Assembly (NCBI GenBank): GCA_934456365.1
Contig: CAKSHC010000003.1
Location: 139,884 to 203,883 of the forward strand
DNA from: an uncultured Eubacteriales bacterium
GTDB lineage: Bacteria > Bacillota > Clostridia > Oscillospirales > UMGS1783
Direction of reading: 5' to 3'
Length of the DNA: 64,000 nt
Positions 7,072-15,713 of the stretch are shown piece after piece. A model generated the notes under the pieces. That model was not told the DNA's origin, did not search any database, and was given only the letters and a program-made list of their open reading frames with translations. Both the position numbers and the translations under genes were made by a program. The number at the start of each line of letters is the position of its first letter. The stretch's first letter is position 1.

Positions 7072-9087
7072 TTGGCTGTCGTGAATATGCGCCGGTTTCG
7101 CATTCTGGCGCTGAAGAAAAACCGAAAAAAGCTTCTGGAATCGCTCCAGCGCGCCGGGCTCTGCGAGATCACCCCCCGCGAAAGCGAGGAAAGCGGCTTC
7201 GCCCGGCAGGATACCCGCGAAGCGGTCTCGGCCTTTGAAAAGTGCAGCCGTCAGGCCGAGGAGGCTTTGGCCGTCCTGAATCGCGTGAGCCCGAAAAAAT
7301 CCGGGCTGCTCGCCGGGTTCGCCCCGCTGCCCGCCCTGCCGGATCAGACCTATTATGCCTTTTATGAAAAGAGCGCCGGGGTCAACGAAACGGCCAAAAA
7401 GATCCTCGCCCTCGATCGGGAGATCCTCGAGGGCCGCGCCTCTTTGGCCGCCCTCGCCGCCCGGGAGGCCGCCATCCGCCCATGGGAAGCGCTCGATCTG
7501 CCTCTGACCGGCAAAACCAACGGCCGCCCCGCCACCCTGATCGGCACTCTGCCCGGCCGCTTCTCGGAGGAAACGCTGTTGGCCGCCCTCTGGGAAAAGG
7601 ACGAGGCGCTTCATGCCGTCCACCTCGAAAAGCTCGGCGAGCTTTCGGGCGCCGCCGCCTTTTTCTTCCTCTGTCGTCCCGGGCTCGCCCCCCGGCTGGA
7701 AAGCGCCCTGCGCGAGCTGGGGTTCGCCTATCCCGCCGTGCAGTCCTCGCTGCCGCCCGCCGAGGAGCTCGAGGCCCTGGCAAAACAGAAGGAAGAAACG
7801 CAAAAAACCATCGAGCAGGCCGAGGCCTCCATCGCCGTGCGGGAAAGCGCCCGCGAGGATCTGGCGGTGGCCGCCGATTATTACCGGATGCGCGCCGAGA
7901 AATATCAGGTCATCGCCGGCCTTCTGCAAAGCAGCCATACCGTCTGCATCGAGGGCTTCGTGCCCGCCCCCGCTCTTCCCCGGCTCGAGGCCATCTGCGA
8001 CCGGTGCGGGGCCTATCTTGAGCAAAGCGAGCCCGAGGCGGACGAGCCCGTGCCCGTGCTGCTGAAAAACAACGGCTTTGCCTCCCCGGTCGAGCCGGTT
8101 CTGGAAAGCTATTCCATGCCCGCCCGCGGCGAGCTCGATCCCACCGCGATCATGAGCGTCTTTTATTATATCCTGTTCGGCATCATGTTTTCCGACGCCG
8201 GCTACGGGCTCCTGCTCGCCCTCGGCACCGGCCTTCTGCTGCTGAAATACCGGCAAACGCCCAAAAAGAAGATGCTGAAAATGTTCTTCTTCTGCGGCGT
8301 GTCCACCTTTATCTGGGGCATCCTCCTCGGCTCCTTTTTCGGAGATGCGTTCGAGGTCATCGGCCGCACCTTTTTCGCCGCCGAGTGGCATACCCCCCAC
8401 CTGCTGGCCGGCATCGATCTGGTCAAAGCCCCCATGCAGGCACTGGTCTATACCATGCTCATCGGCCTGATCCATCTCTTTGCCGGGCTCTGCTGCGCCA
8501 TCGCCAACGCCGTGAAAAGAAAAGACTGGCTCTCGGCTCTCGCCGATTCCTTCTCCTGGATCCTGCTCATCGGCGGCCTGGCTATTCTGCTGGCCGGCTC
8601 GGAGATCTTCGCCTCCATCGCGCAGATGACCATCGCCGTTCCTCCCCGGCTGCATACGGCAGCCCTCATCATGGCCGCCCTCGGCGCGCTTCTGGTGCTC
8701 CTTTTCGCCGGAAGGGAATCCCGCAATCCCCTCATCCGCTTCGCCAAGGGCCTCTACGGGCTCTATGGCGTGACCAGCTACCTCGGCGACGTGCTCTCCT
8801 ATTCCCGTCTGCTGGCGCTGGGGCTGGCGACCGGCGTGATCGGTCAGGTCATCAACCAGATGGCCGCCTCGGCCGGCTCGGGAGCCGTGGGCGCCGTGAT
8901 CTTTGCGGTCATTTTCCTTGTGGGGCATCTCCTCAATTTCGCCATCAACGTGCTGGGCGCCTATGTCCACACCAACCGGCTCCAGTATGTTGAATTTTTC
9001 GGAAAGTTCTACGAGGGCGGCGGACGCAAGTTCTCCCCCTTTGCCATAAAAAACAAGCATGTCACCTTTAAGGAGGAAGAAGTATGA
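7072..9087 (+). CDS. ntpI: V-type ATPase subunit I (membrane a subunit)
   Basis: The stator membrane subunit that forms the ion half-channels next to the c-ring. 671 residues: an N-terminal cytoplasmic half with coiled-coil (to about residue 340) and a C-terminal half with about seven or eight membrane segments, beginning near IMSVFYYILFGIMFSDAGYGLLL, a conserved family block. LSYSRLLALGLATGVIG contains the essential arginine region. The start is a TTG at 7072 placed 7 bases after AAAGGAG. It overlaps the K subunit by four bases. Confidence 0.94.
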   Translation: MAVVNMRRFRILALKKNRKKLLESLQRAGLCEITPRESEESGFARQDTREAVSAFEKCSRQAEEALAVLNRVSPKKSGLLAGFAPLPALPDQTYYAFYEKSAGVNETAKKILALDREILEGRASLAALAAREAAIRPWEALDLPLTGKTNGRPATLIGTLPGRFSEETLLAALWEKDEALHAVHLEKLGELSGAAAFFFLCRPGLAPRLESALRELGFAYPAVQSSLPPAEELEALAKQKEETQKTIEQAEASIAVRESAREDLAVAADYYRMRAEKYQVIAGLLQSSHTVCIEGFVPAPALPRLEAICDRCGAYLEQSEPEADEPVPVLLKNNGFASPVEPVLESYSMPARGELDPTAIMSVFYYILFGIMFSDAGYGLLLALGTGLLLLKYRQTPKKKMLKMFFFCGVSTFIWGILLGSFFGDAFEVIGRTFFAAEWHTPHLLAGIDLVKAPMQALVYTMLIGLIHLFAGLCCAIANAVKRKDWLSALADSFSWILLIGGLAILLAGSEIFASIAQMTIAVPPRLHTAALIMAALGALLVLLFAGRESRNPLIRFAKGLYGLYGVTSYLGDVLSYSRLLALGLATGVIGQVINQMAASAGSGAVGAVIFAVIFLVGHLLNFAINVLGAYVHTNRLQYVEFFGKFYEGGGRKFSPFAIKNKHVTFKEEEV

Positions 9088-9557
9088 ATCTCGGAATGTT
9101 CTATGCCATCCTGGGCGCCGTTTCCGCCGCCGTCTTTGCCGGTATCGGCTCGGCCGTCAGCGTCGGCAAGGCCGGCCAGTCCGCCGCCGGCGCCGTCGCG
9201 GAAGACCCCAACCTCTTCAGTAAGGTCCTTCTGCTCCAGCTCCTGCCCGGCACCCAGGGCATCTACGGCCTGCTCATCGCCTTCATCACCCTGTCCCAGA
9301 TCGGCGTCCTCGGCGGCACCCCTGTTGACAGCACCGAAAAAGGCCTGCTTTATCTCGCAGCCTGCCTGCCGATGGCCATCGTCGGCCTGATCAGCGCCAT
9401 CTATCAGGGGAAGGCCTCCATCTCGGCCATCTCTCTGGTCATCAAAAACCCCGAGCAGTCCGGTAAAGCCCTCATCTTCCCGGCCATGGTCGAAACCTAC
9501 GCCATCCTCGCCCTGCTTGTCTCCATCCTGGCCGTCAATTCGCTGGCCGCCCTGTAA
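9084..9557 (+). CDS. ntpK: V-type ATPase subunit K (c-ring), sodium-type ligands
   Basis: The rotor proteolipid, 157 residues with two fused helical hairpins (four membrane helices). Only the second hairpin has the carboxylate, Glu137 in MVETYAIL. The residues that bind sodium in Enterococcus hirae NtpK are all present by alignment from memory: Leu54, Thr57, Gln58 and Tyr61 in LLPGTQGIYG, and Gln108 in IYQGK. This predicts a sodium-coupled ATPase. It starts in an ATGA overlap with subunit I. Confidence 0.95.
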   Translation: MNLGMFYAILGAVSAAVFAGIGSAVSVGKAGQSAAGAVAEDPNLFSKVLLLQLLPGTQGIYGLLIAFITLSQIGVLGGTPVDSTEKGLLYLAACLPMAIVGLISAIYQGKASISAISLVIKNPEQSGKALIFPAMVETYAILALLVSILAVNSLAAL

Positions 9558-9568
9558 GGGGGATCAAC

Positions 9569-10138
9569 ATGACAGGACTCGAAACCATCCGCCGCGAAAT
9601 CCTCGACGAGGCCTCCGCCCGCGCCGAGGAGCTGCTCGCCCAGGCCCGCCGTGAGGCGGATAAAACCGTCGCCGCCGCCGAGAAGGCGGCCGAAGCGGAG
9701 GCGCAGGCTCTTCTGGATTCGGCCGCTCTCAAGCGCGCCGATTTCCGTCGTGCCGCCGCCGACGAGGCCGCCCTCGCCCGCCGCCGCGCGCTTTTGGAGG
9801 TGCGCCGCGAGGAGGTGGAGAAAACCGTTGCCGCCGCCCGTCAGGCCATCCTTGATTTGCCCGACAGCGAGTATTTCGCCCTCCTCTCCCGTCAGATCGG
9901 GGCGCTTGGCGCGGAATCGGGCGAGCTTCGCCTGAGTGCGCGCGACCTCGGCCGCCTGCCCCGGGACTTCGAAAAATCCCTGCCCGAGGGGATCGCCCTT
10001 TCGAAAGAAAGCGCCCCCATCGACGGCGGCTTTCTGCTGCTGCAAAACGGGATCGAAATCAACAATTCCCTCTCCGCCCTCTTCGACGCCGCCCGGGATT
10101 CCCTCTCCGATCTCGCCGCCGAAGCGCTCTTCTCCTGA
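9569..10138 (+). CDS. ntpE: V-type ATPase subunit E (peripheral stalk)
   Basis: A 189-residue stalk protein: a long N-terminal helix rich in Glu, Arg and Ala (residues 5-95) and a C-terminal globular part (LRLSARDLGRLP and onward) that binds the head. This is the normal E-subunit plan and size. AGGGGGATCAAC precedes the ATG, 11 bases after the K gene. It pairs with the G/H subunit at the start of the operon. Confidence 0.9.
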   Translation: MTGLETIRREILDEASARAEELLAQARREADKTVAAAEKAAEAEAQALLDSAALKRADFRRAAADEAALARRRALLEVRREEVEKTVAAARQAILDLPDSEYFALLSRQIGALGAESGELRLSARDLGRLPRDFEKSLPEGIALSKESAPIDGGFLLLQNGIEINNSLSALFDAARDSLSDLAAEALFS

Positions 10139-10150
10139 CGAGGCCCGCCT

Positions 10151-11095
10151 ATGGCTGAAAACACCGTTTATGCCGTTACCCGCGTGCGTGCCCGGGAAAA
10201 GGGCTGCCTCTCGGCCGCCTTTTTGGAATCTATGCTTGCCGCCGGGAGCGAGGCCGAAGCCCGGCGCCTTCTGCAGGATAAAGGCTGGCCAGGCGGGGAT
10301 ACCGAGACCATGCTCCATGCCGCCGAGCGCGAGCTGATCGCCTTTCTGCGGGAAATTCTCCCCGGCGAAACCGACCTCCTTGCCCCCGTCACCCTGCGAG
10401 CCGACTACCATAACCTCAAGGCCGCCCTCAAGGAAAGCCTGCGCGAAAGCGCCGTGGCGCTGGACGTGCCCGGCGGAGAAGTGCCCTATGAAAAGCTGCG
10501 CGCCGCGCTGATGCGGGAGGATTTCTCCTCCCTGCCCGAGGCGCTCGCCGCCCCCGCCCAAAAGGCCCTCGCCCTTCTGCGCGAAACGCACGACGGCCGC
10601 CGCAGCGACGCGATCGTCGACCGCGCCTATATGGAGCGCCTGTGGGAGCTGTGCCAAAAGCGCGACGAGGTCTGCCGCGCCTATGCCGAAGCCGAGCTCT
10701 TGAAGGGCTGCGTCAAAACAGCCGTGCGCGCCGTCCGGATGGGCTGCGACGCCGGCTTTCTGGAGGAAGCCCTGCCCGAGTGCGGCCCGATCGGAAAGGA
10801 CGAGCTGATCCTTGCCGCCCGCCGCGGCGAGGAGGGGGTGTCGGAGCTTCTCGAAAAGCGCGGCTGGAGGCCGGAAAGCCTCTCGTCGCTCGCCGCCTTC
10901 GAGTGCGCCGCCGACAGCCGCCTGATCCGCTCGCTGCGCCAAACCCGCACCGCCATCGAGGGCACCGCCCCCGTTTTCGCCTTCTATCTTGCCCGCCAAA
11001 GCGAGATCCGCACCGTGCGGATTCTGCTCACGGGCCTTCGCGTCAGCGCAGATCCAGCGCTTCTGCGGGAAAGGATCCGGGAAAGCTATGTATAA
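10151..11095 (+). CDS. ntpC: V-type ATPase subunit C (central stalk d-type)
   Basis: The 314-residue funnel-shaped subunit that sits on the c-ring and links it to the rotating D/F shaft. Family features seen: the N-terminal YAVTRVRAREKGCLSAAFLESML, DYHNLKAALKE in the middle, and the C-terminal ARQSEIRTVRILLTGLR, which is the most conserved block. All-helical as expected. It overlaps subunit F by eight bases. Confidence 0.93.
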   Translation: MAENTVYAVTRVRAREKGCLSAAFLESMLAAGSEAEARRLLQDKGWPGGDTETMLHAAERELIAFLREILPGETDLLAPVTLRADYHNLKAALKESLRESAVALDVPGGEVPYEKLRAALMREDFSSLPEALAAPAQKALALLRETHDGRRSDAIVDRAYMERLWELCQKRDEVCRAYAEAELLKGCVKTAVRAVRMGCDAGFLEEALPECGPIGKDELILAARRGEEGVSELLEKRGWRPESLSSLAAFECAADSRLIRSLRQTRTAIEGTAPVFAFYLARQSEIRTVRILLTGLRVSADPALLRERIRESYV

Positions 11096-11414
11096 AGCAG
11101 CCGTGATCGGCGATTTTGAAAGCATCTACGGCTTTGGCGCCCTCGGCCTCGATCTCTATCCCGTCGCCACCCCCGAGGAGGCCGAAAAGCTCCTGCATCG
11201 CCTGCGCGATCAGGCAGCCGTGATCTATCTCACCGAAGCCCTCGCCGAAGCCCTCGGCGACCGGCTCGATCGTTACGACGAAACCAAACTGCCCTCCATC
11301 ATCCTCATCCCCGGCGTCACCGGCGATACGGGAGAGGGAATGAAGCGCGTCCACCGCTCGGTCGAGCGCGCCGTCGGCAGCGATATCTTCGCCGGAGAAA
11401 GGGACGAATTATGA
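11088..11414 (+). CDS. ntpF: V-type ATPase subunit F
   Basis: A 108-residue Rossmann-like central shaft subunit. The start MYKAAVIGDFESIYGFGALGL and the later LPSIILIPGVTG are typical. The start ATG 11088 overlaps the end of subunit C, and the stop overlaps the subunit A start (ATGA), both signs of coupled translation that keep subunits in ratio. Confidence 0.94.
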   Translation: MYKAAVIGDFESIYGFGALGLDLYPVATPEEAEKLLHRLRDQAAVIYLTEALAEALGDRLDRYDETKLPSIILIPGVTGDTGEGMKRVHRSVERAVGSDIFAGERDEL

Positions 11415-13177
11415 GCAAAGGAACAATTCTCAAGGTGGCCGGCCCGCTTGTCGTCGCCACCGGTATGCGCGACGCCAATATGTTCGACGTGGTGCGCGTT
11501 TCCAACGAACGCCTCATCGGCGAAATCATCGAAATGCACGGCGACCGCGCCTCCATCCAGGTCTACGAAGAAACCTCCGGCCTCGGCCCCGGCGAACCTG
11601 TCGAATCCATGGGCGAGCCCCTGTCCGTCGAGCTGGCCCCCGGCCTGATCGGCTCGATCTTCGACGGGATCCAGCGCCCCCTCGAGGCGATCATGAAAAA
11701 GTCGGGCAATATGCTCGAGCGCGGCGTCGAGGTCCCCTCGCTCGACCGCGAGAAAAAGTGGCACTTCTCCCCCAAAGCCCGCCCCGGCGACGAGCTGACC
11801 GCCGGCGACGTGCTCGGCACGGTCGAGGAAAGCAAAATCATCACCCAGAAAATCCTCGTCCCCTTCGGCATGAAGGGCCGGCTCAAAAGCATCCGCGAGG
11901 GCGACTTCACCATCACCGACCCCATCGCCACCCTCGAAACCGAGCAGGGCGAAAAGGAAATCGCCATGCTCCAGAAATGGCCCGTCCGGAAGGGCCGCCC
12001 GTATCGGAAAAAGCTCTCGCCCGACCAGCCCCTGATCACCGGCCAGCGCGTGATCGACACCCTCTTTCCCATCGCCCGCGGCGGCACGGCAGCCGTCCCC
12101 GGCCCCTTCGGCAGCGGCAAAACCGTCGTCCAGCACCAGCTGGCCAAATGGGCCGAGGCCGATATCGTGGTCTACATCGGCTGCGGCGAGCGCGGCAACG
12201 AAATGACCGACGTGCTCAACGAGTTCCCCGAGCTCAAAGACCCCAAAACCGGCTTCTCGCTCATGGAACGCACCGTCCTCATCGCCAATACCTCCGATAT
12301 GCCCGTGGCCGCCCGCGAAGCCTCCATCTATACCGGCATCACCATCGCCGAGTATTTCCGCGATATGGGCTATTCCGTCGCTTTGATGGGCGATTCCACC
12401 TCAAGATGGGCCGAGGCGCTGCGTGAAATGTCCGGCCGCCTGGAGGAAATGCCCGGCGAAGAGGGCTACCCCGCCTACCTTGGCTCCCGCCTCGCCCAGT
12501 TCTACGAGCGCGCCGGCCGGGTCCATACCCTCGGCAAAGAAGAGCGCGAAGGCTCCCTCTCGGTCATCGGCGCCGTCTCCCCGCCGGGCGGCGATATCTC
12601 CGAGCCCGTCTCGCAGGCCACCCTGCGCATCGTCAAGGTCTTCTGGGGGCTCGACAGCAACCTCGCCTACCGCCGCCACTTCCCGGCCATCAACTGGCTC
12701 ACCTCCTATTCGCTCTATACCGACCTCACCGCCGACTGGTTCGATTCCCGCTGCAAGGGCTGGACCGAAAACCGCGGCCGGATTCTGCGCCTCCTCTCCG
12801 AGGAAGACGAGCTCAACGAAATCGTCCAGCTCGTCGGCATGGACGCCCTTTCCCCCGGCGACCGGCTCAAGCTCGAAGCCGCCCGCTCCATCCGGGAAGA
12901 CTTCCTCCATCAGGACGCCTTCCACGAGGTCGATACCTATACCCCCGTGGAAAAACAGGCCCAGATGATGCAGCTCATCCTGGCTTTCTACGACTTCGGC
13001 CTGCAGGCCCTCGAGCGCGGCGCCGATATCGAAAAGATCGTCTCGGTGAGCGCCCGCGAACGCGTCGGCCGCTTTAAGTACACCCCGTTCGACCAGTGCG
13101 CCGCCGAATACCAGAGCGTGATCGCCGCCCTCCAGAAAGAGCTCGGCGCCCTCTGCGAGGAAGGAGAGAAGTTCTGA
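11411..13177 (+). CDS. ntpA: V-type ATPase catalytic subunit A
   Basis: The nucleotide-hydrolysing subunit, 588 residues, normal length. Walker A is PGPFGSGKTVVQ near residues 234-245, followed by YIGCGERGNEM and the arginine-bearing MGDSTSRWAEALRE. The non-homologous insertion specific to V/A-type A subunits (about residues 115-185) is present, which separates it from F-type beta. Stop and subunit B start overlap by one base. Confidence 0.98.
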   Translation: MSKGTILKVAGPLVVATGMRDANMFDVVRVSNERLIGEIIEMHGDRASIQVYEETSGLGPGEPVESMGEPLSVELAPGLIGSIFDGIQRPLEAIMKKSGNMLERGVEVPSLDREKKWHFSPKARPGDELTAGDVLGTVEESKIITQKILVPFGMKGRLKSIREGDFTITDPIATLETEQGEKEIAMLQKWPVRKGRPYRKKLSPDQPLITGQRVIDTLFPIARGGTAAVPGPFGSGKTVVQHQLAKWAEADIVVYIGCGERGNEMTDVLNEFPELKDPKTGFSLMERTVLIANTSDMPVAAREASIYTGITIAEYFRDMGYSVALMGDSTSRWAEALREMSGRLEEMPGEEGYPAYLGSRLAQFYERAGRVHTLGKEEREGSLSVIGAVSPPGGDISEPVSQATLRIVKVFWGLDSNLAYRRHFPAINWLTSYSLYTDLTADWFDSRCKGWTENRGRILRLLSEEDELNEIVQLVGMDALSPGDRLKLEAARSIREDFLHQDAFHEVDTYTPVEKQAQMMQLILAFYDFGLQALERGADIEKIVSVSARERVGRFKYTPFDQCAAEYQSVIAALQKELGALCEEGEKF

Positions 13178-14547
13178 TGCCAAAGGAATACCGTACCATT
13201 GAAGAAGTCGCCGGCCCGCTGATGCTGGTGCGCGGCGTCGAAGGCGTCGTTTATAACGAGCTCGGCGAAATCACCCTCGCAAACGGCGAAAAGCGCCGCT
13301 GCAAGGTGCTCGAGATCAACGGCACCGATGCTCTCGTCCAACTCTTCGAGTCCTCCACCGGCATCAACCTCGCCGAAAGCAAGGTCCGCTTCCTCGGCCG
13401 CGCCATGGAGCTCGGCGTCAGCGAGGATATGCTCTCCCGCGTCTTCGACGGGCTCGGCCGCGTCATCGACGGCGGCCCCGAGATCCTGCCCGAAAAGCGC
13501 ATGGATATCAACGGCCTGCCCATGAACCCCGCCGCCCGCAACTACCCGCAGGAGTTCATTCAGACCGGCGTTTCGGCCATCGACGGGCTCAACACCCTCG
13601 TGCGCGGCCAAAAGCTCCCCATCTTCTCGGCCTCCGGCCTGCCCCATGCCCAGCTCGCCGCCCAGATCGCCCGCCAGGCCAAGGTGAGAGGCACCGACGA
13701 GCCCTTCGCCGTCGTCTTCGCCGCCATGGGCATCACCTTCGAGGAATCCAACTTCTTCATCGAGTCCTTCCGCGCCACCGGCGCCCTGTCGCGCGCCGTC
13801 CTCTTCATCAACCTGGCCAACGACCCGGCCGTCGAGCGCATCGCCACCCCCCGGATGGCCCTCACCGCCGCCGAGTACCTCGCCTTTGATAAGGGAATGC
13901 ACGTGCTCGTCATCATGACCGATATCACCAACTATGCCGACGCTCTGCGCGAGGTCTCGGCCGCCCGTAAGGAGGTCCCCGGCCGCCGCGGCTATCCCGG
14001 CTATATGTATACCGACCTGGCCACCATGTACGAGCGCGCCGGCCGCCAGAAGGGCAAGCCCGGCTCCATCACGCTCATCCCCATCCTCTCCATGCCCGAA
14101 GACGATAAAACCCACCCCATCCCCGACCTCACGGGCTATATCACAGAGGGCCAGATCATCCTTTCGCGCGACCTCTACCGGAAGGGCGTCGCGCCCCCGA
14201 TCGACGTGCTCCCTTCGCTGTCCCGTCTTAAGGATAAGGGCATCGGCGAGGGCAAAACCCGCGCCGACCATGCCAACACCATGAACCAGCTCTTCGCCGC
14301 CTATGCCCGCGGCAAGGAGGCCAAGGAGCTGATGGTCGTTTTAGGCGAGGCCGCCCTGACCGACATCGATAAAATCTACGCCCGCTTTGCCGATGCCTTC
14401 GAAAAGGAATACGTCTCGCAGGGCTACGGAACCGACCGCTCCATCGAGGAAACGCTCGAGCTCGGCTGGAAGCTCCTCTCCATGCTCCCGCGCGCGGAGC
14501 TCAAGCGTATCAAAGACGAATACCTTGACCGCTATTATAAGGGGTGA
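13177..14547 (+). CDS. ntpB: V-type ATPase regulatory subunit B
   Basis: The non-catalytic partner of A in the A3B3 head, 456 residues. It lacks a Walker A (the position reads SASGLPHAQLA), as normal for B. Conserved blocks are YNELGEITL, QTGVSAIDGLNTLVRGQKLP and SMPEDDKTHPIPDLTGYITEGQI. The start ATG 13177 shares a base with the A stop; a longer in-frame opening to 13096 lies wholly inside subunit A. Confidence 0.98.
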   Translation: MPKEYRTIEEVAGPLMLVRGVEGVVYNELGEITLANGEKRRCKVLEINGTDALVQLFESSTGINLAESKVRFLGRAMELGVSEDMLSRVFDGLGRVIDGGPEILPEKRMDINGLPMNPAARNYPQEFIQTGVSAIDGLNTLVRGQKLPIFSASGLPHAQLAAQIARQAKVRGTDEPFAVVFAAMGITFEESNFFIESFRATGALSRAVLFINLANDPAVERIATPRMALTAAEYLAFDKGMHVLVIMTDITNYADALREVSAARKEVPGRRGYPGYMYTDLATMYERAGRQKGKPGSITLIPILSMPEDDKTHPIPDLTGYITEGQIILSRDLYRKGVAPPIDVLPSLSRLKDKGIGEGKTRADHANTMNQLFAAYARGKEAKELMVVLGEAALTDIDKIYARFADAFEKEYVSQGYGTDRSIEETLELGWKLLSMLPRAELKRIKDEYLDRYYKG

Positions 14548-15221
14548 GCCGCGTGGCCGGAAAACAAATCATTCCAACCCGGATGGAGCTCACCCGCCTG
14601 CGCCGCAAGCTCGCCACCGCCCGGCGCGGTCATAAGCTCCTCAAGGATAAGCGCGACGAGCTCATGCGCCGGTTCCTCGACCTCGTGCGGGAAAACCTCG
14701 CCCTGCGCCGCGAGGTCGAGCAGGGCATCCGCCGCGCCCGCGGCAACTTCGTGCTCGCCGCCGCCGGCATGAGCGAGGAGGAGCTCCACCTCGCTATGGC
14801 CCTGCCCAAGCAGGAGATCGGGATCGAGGTCTCGGAGCGCAATATCATGAGCGTCGAGGTTCCCGTTTTTGAGGATCATACCCGCACCTCGTCGCAGGGC
14901 GACATCTATTCCTACGGCACCGCCTTCACCGCCGCCGATCTCGACGACGCCGTCGCCTCGCTGCAAGGCGTCCTGCCCGCCATGCTCCGGCTGGCCGAGA
15001 TCGAAAAAAGCTGCCGGATGCTGGCCGCCGAAATCGAAAAAACAAGACGCCGCGTCAACGCCCTCGAGCACGTCATGATCCCCCAGCTCGAGGAGGGCAT
15101 CCGCGCCATCAGCATGAAGCTCGATGAAAACGAGCGCTCCACCCAGGTGCGCCTGATGAAGGTGAAGGATATGATGCTCGAGCAGGCCCACCACTATTCC
15201 GAAAGGGAGAAAGAGTCATGA
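14544..15221 (+). CDS. ntpD: V-type ATPase subunit D (central shaft)
   Basis: The coiled-coil rotor shaft, 225 residues, with the family N-terminus PTRMELTRLRRKLATARRGHKLLKDKRDEL and the C-terminal helix RRVNALEHVMIPQL. The start is GTG at 14544 overlapping the B stop; GTG 14553 is a second possibility. It overlaps the following lipoprotein gene by four bases. Confidence 0.96.
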   Translation: MSRVAGKQIIPTRMELTRLRRKLATARRGHKLLKDKRDELMRRFLDLVRENLALRREVEQGIRRARGNFVLAAAGMSEEELHLAMALPKQEIGIEVSERNIMSVEVPVFEDHTRTSSQGDIYSYGTAFTAADLDDAVASLQGVLPAMLRLAEIEKSCRMLAAEIEKTRRRVNALEHVMIPQLEEGIRAISMKLDENERSTQVRLMKVKDMMLEQAHHYSEREKES

Positions 15222-15556
15222 AAAAAATCGCCGCTCCGCTCGCCCTGCTGCTCCTGATCGCCCTGCTTGCCGCCTGCTCGGCCGCCACCCCCATCGGCGA
15301 CCGGGAAAAGCGCCTCGGCCAGGCCTTCAACCAGGCCTCCGACGCCTATAACGAGCTCACCGAGATCGTCAATCAGAAAAAGGAGATCAACGGCGAGGCC
15401 TGGGAGGATGTCCAGGCCCTCGGCGCCATGCTGCGCAATTATAAAAAGGTCATCGAGGAGGCCGAGTCCTTCTCCATCGAGGAAATGGATTCCATGATCG
15501 CCTGGCTCGAATCCGTCCCCCAAACCACCGCCTCCTTAAAATCCCGCCTGGGCTAA
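15218..15556 (+). CDS. Small lipoprotein coupled to the V-ATPase operon, unknown function
   Basis: 112 residues with a signal peptide ending in the lipobox LLAAC (Cys20), so likely anchored on the outer face of the membrane. The mature part is short, acidic and helical (NQASDAYNELTEIVNQKKEING, then EEAESFSIEEMDSMIAWLESVP). No catalytic motif is visible and I do not recognise a family. The ATG overlaps the subunit D stop (ATGA) and the operon terminator follows 9 bases after the stop, so it is the last gene of the ATPase operon. It could be an assembly or regulatory factor; this is inference from position. Confidence 0.8.
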   Translation: MKKIAAPLALLLLIALLAACSAATPIGDREKRLGQAFNQASDAYNELTEIVNQKKEINGEAWEDVQALGAMLRNYKKVIEEAESFSIEEMDSMIAWLESVPQTTASLKSRLG

Positions 15557-15564
15557 AAAAAGAT

Positions 15565-15600
15565 AAAAAAGGACAGAGGATTTTCCTCTGTCCTTTTTTA
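15565..15600 (+). terminator. V-ATPase operon terminator
   Basis: Perfect 10-bp stem GGACAGAGGA/TCCTCTGTCC (15571-15580, 15584-15593) with a TTT loop, flanked by A6 and T6 that extend the stem, ending in a U-tract. Confidence 0.95.
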
Positions 15601-15633
15601 TTGTAAATCCGCAAGAAAACGATTTGTCGAAAA

Positions 15634-15658
15634 GTTTTGCGATTATAAATCGCAAAAC
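15634..15658. promoter_or_regulatory. Perfect 11-bp dyad upstream of the AAA ATPase promoter
   Basis: GTTTTGCGATT (15634-15644), ATA, AATCGCAAAAC (15648-15658): a perfect inverted repeat three bases upstream of the -35 box. It has no U-tract, so an operator is more likely than a terminator. Confidence 0.6.
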
Positions 15659-15661
15659 AGA

Positions 15662-15690
15662 TTGATTTTGAGCAAGAATTGCGGTATACT
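15662..15690 (+). promoter_or_regulatory. Promoter of the AAA/DUF4143 gene
   Basis: TTGATT (15662-15667) and TATACT (15685-15690), spacer 17 bases, followed by GGAGGTGG and ATG 15714. Confidence 0.75.
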
Positions 15691-15713
15691 ATTTCCAAAT
15701 GGAGGTGGTCGCA

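Noticed and set aside
6802..9060. A 752-codon minus-strand open frame opposite V-ATPase subunits G and I
   Set aside because: It is a GC-driven shadow; the plus strand carries clear V-ATPase proteins.
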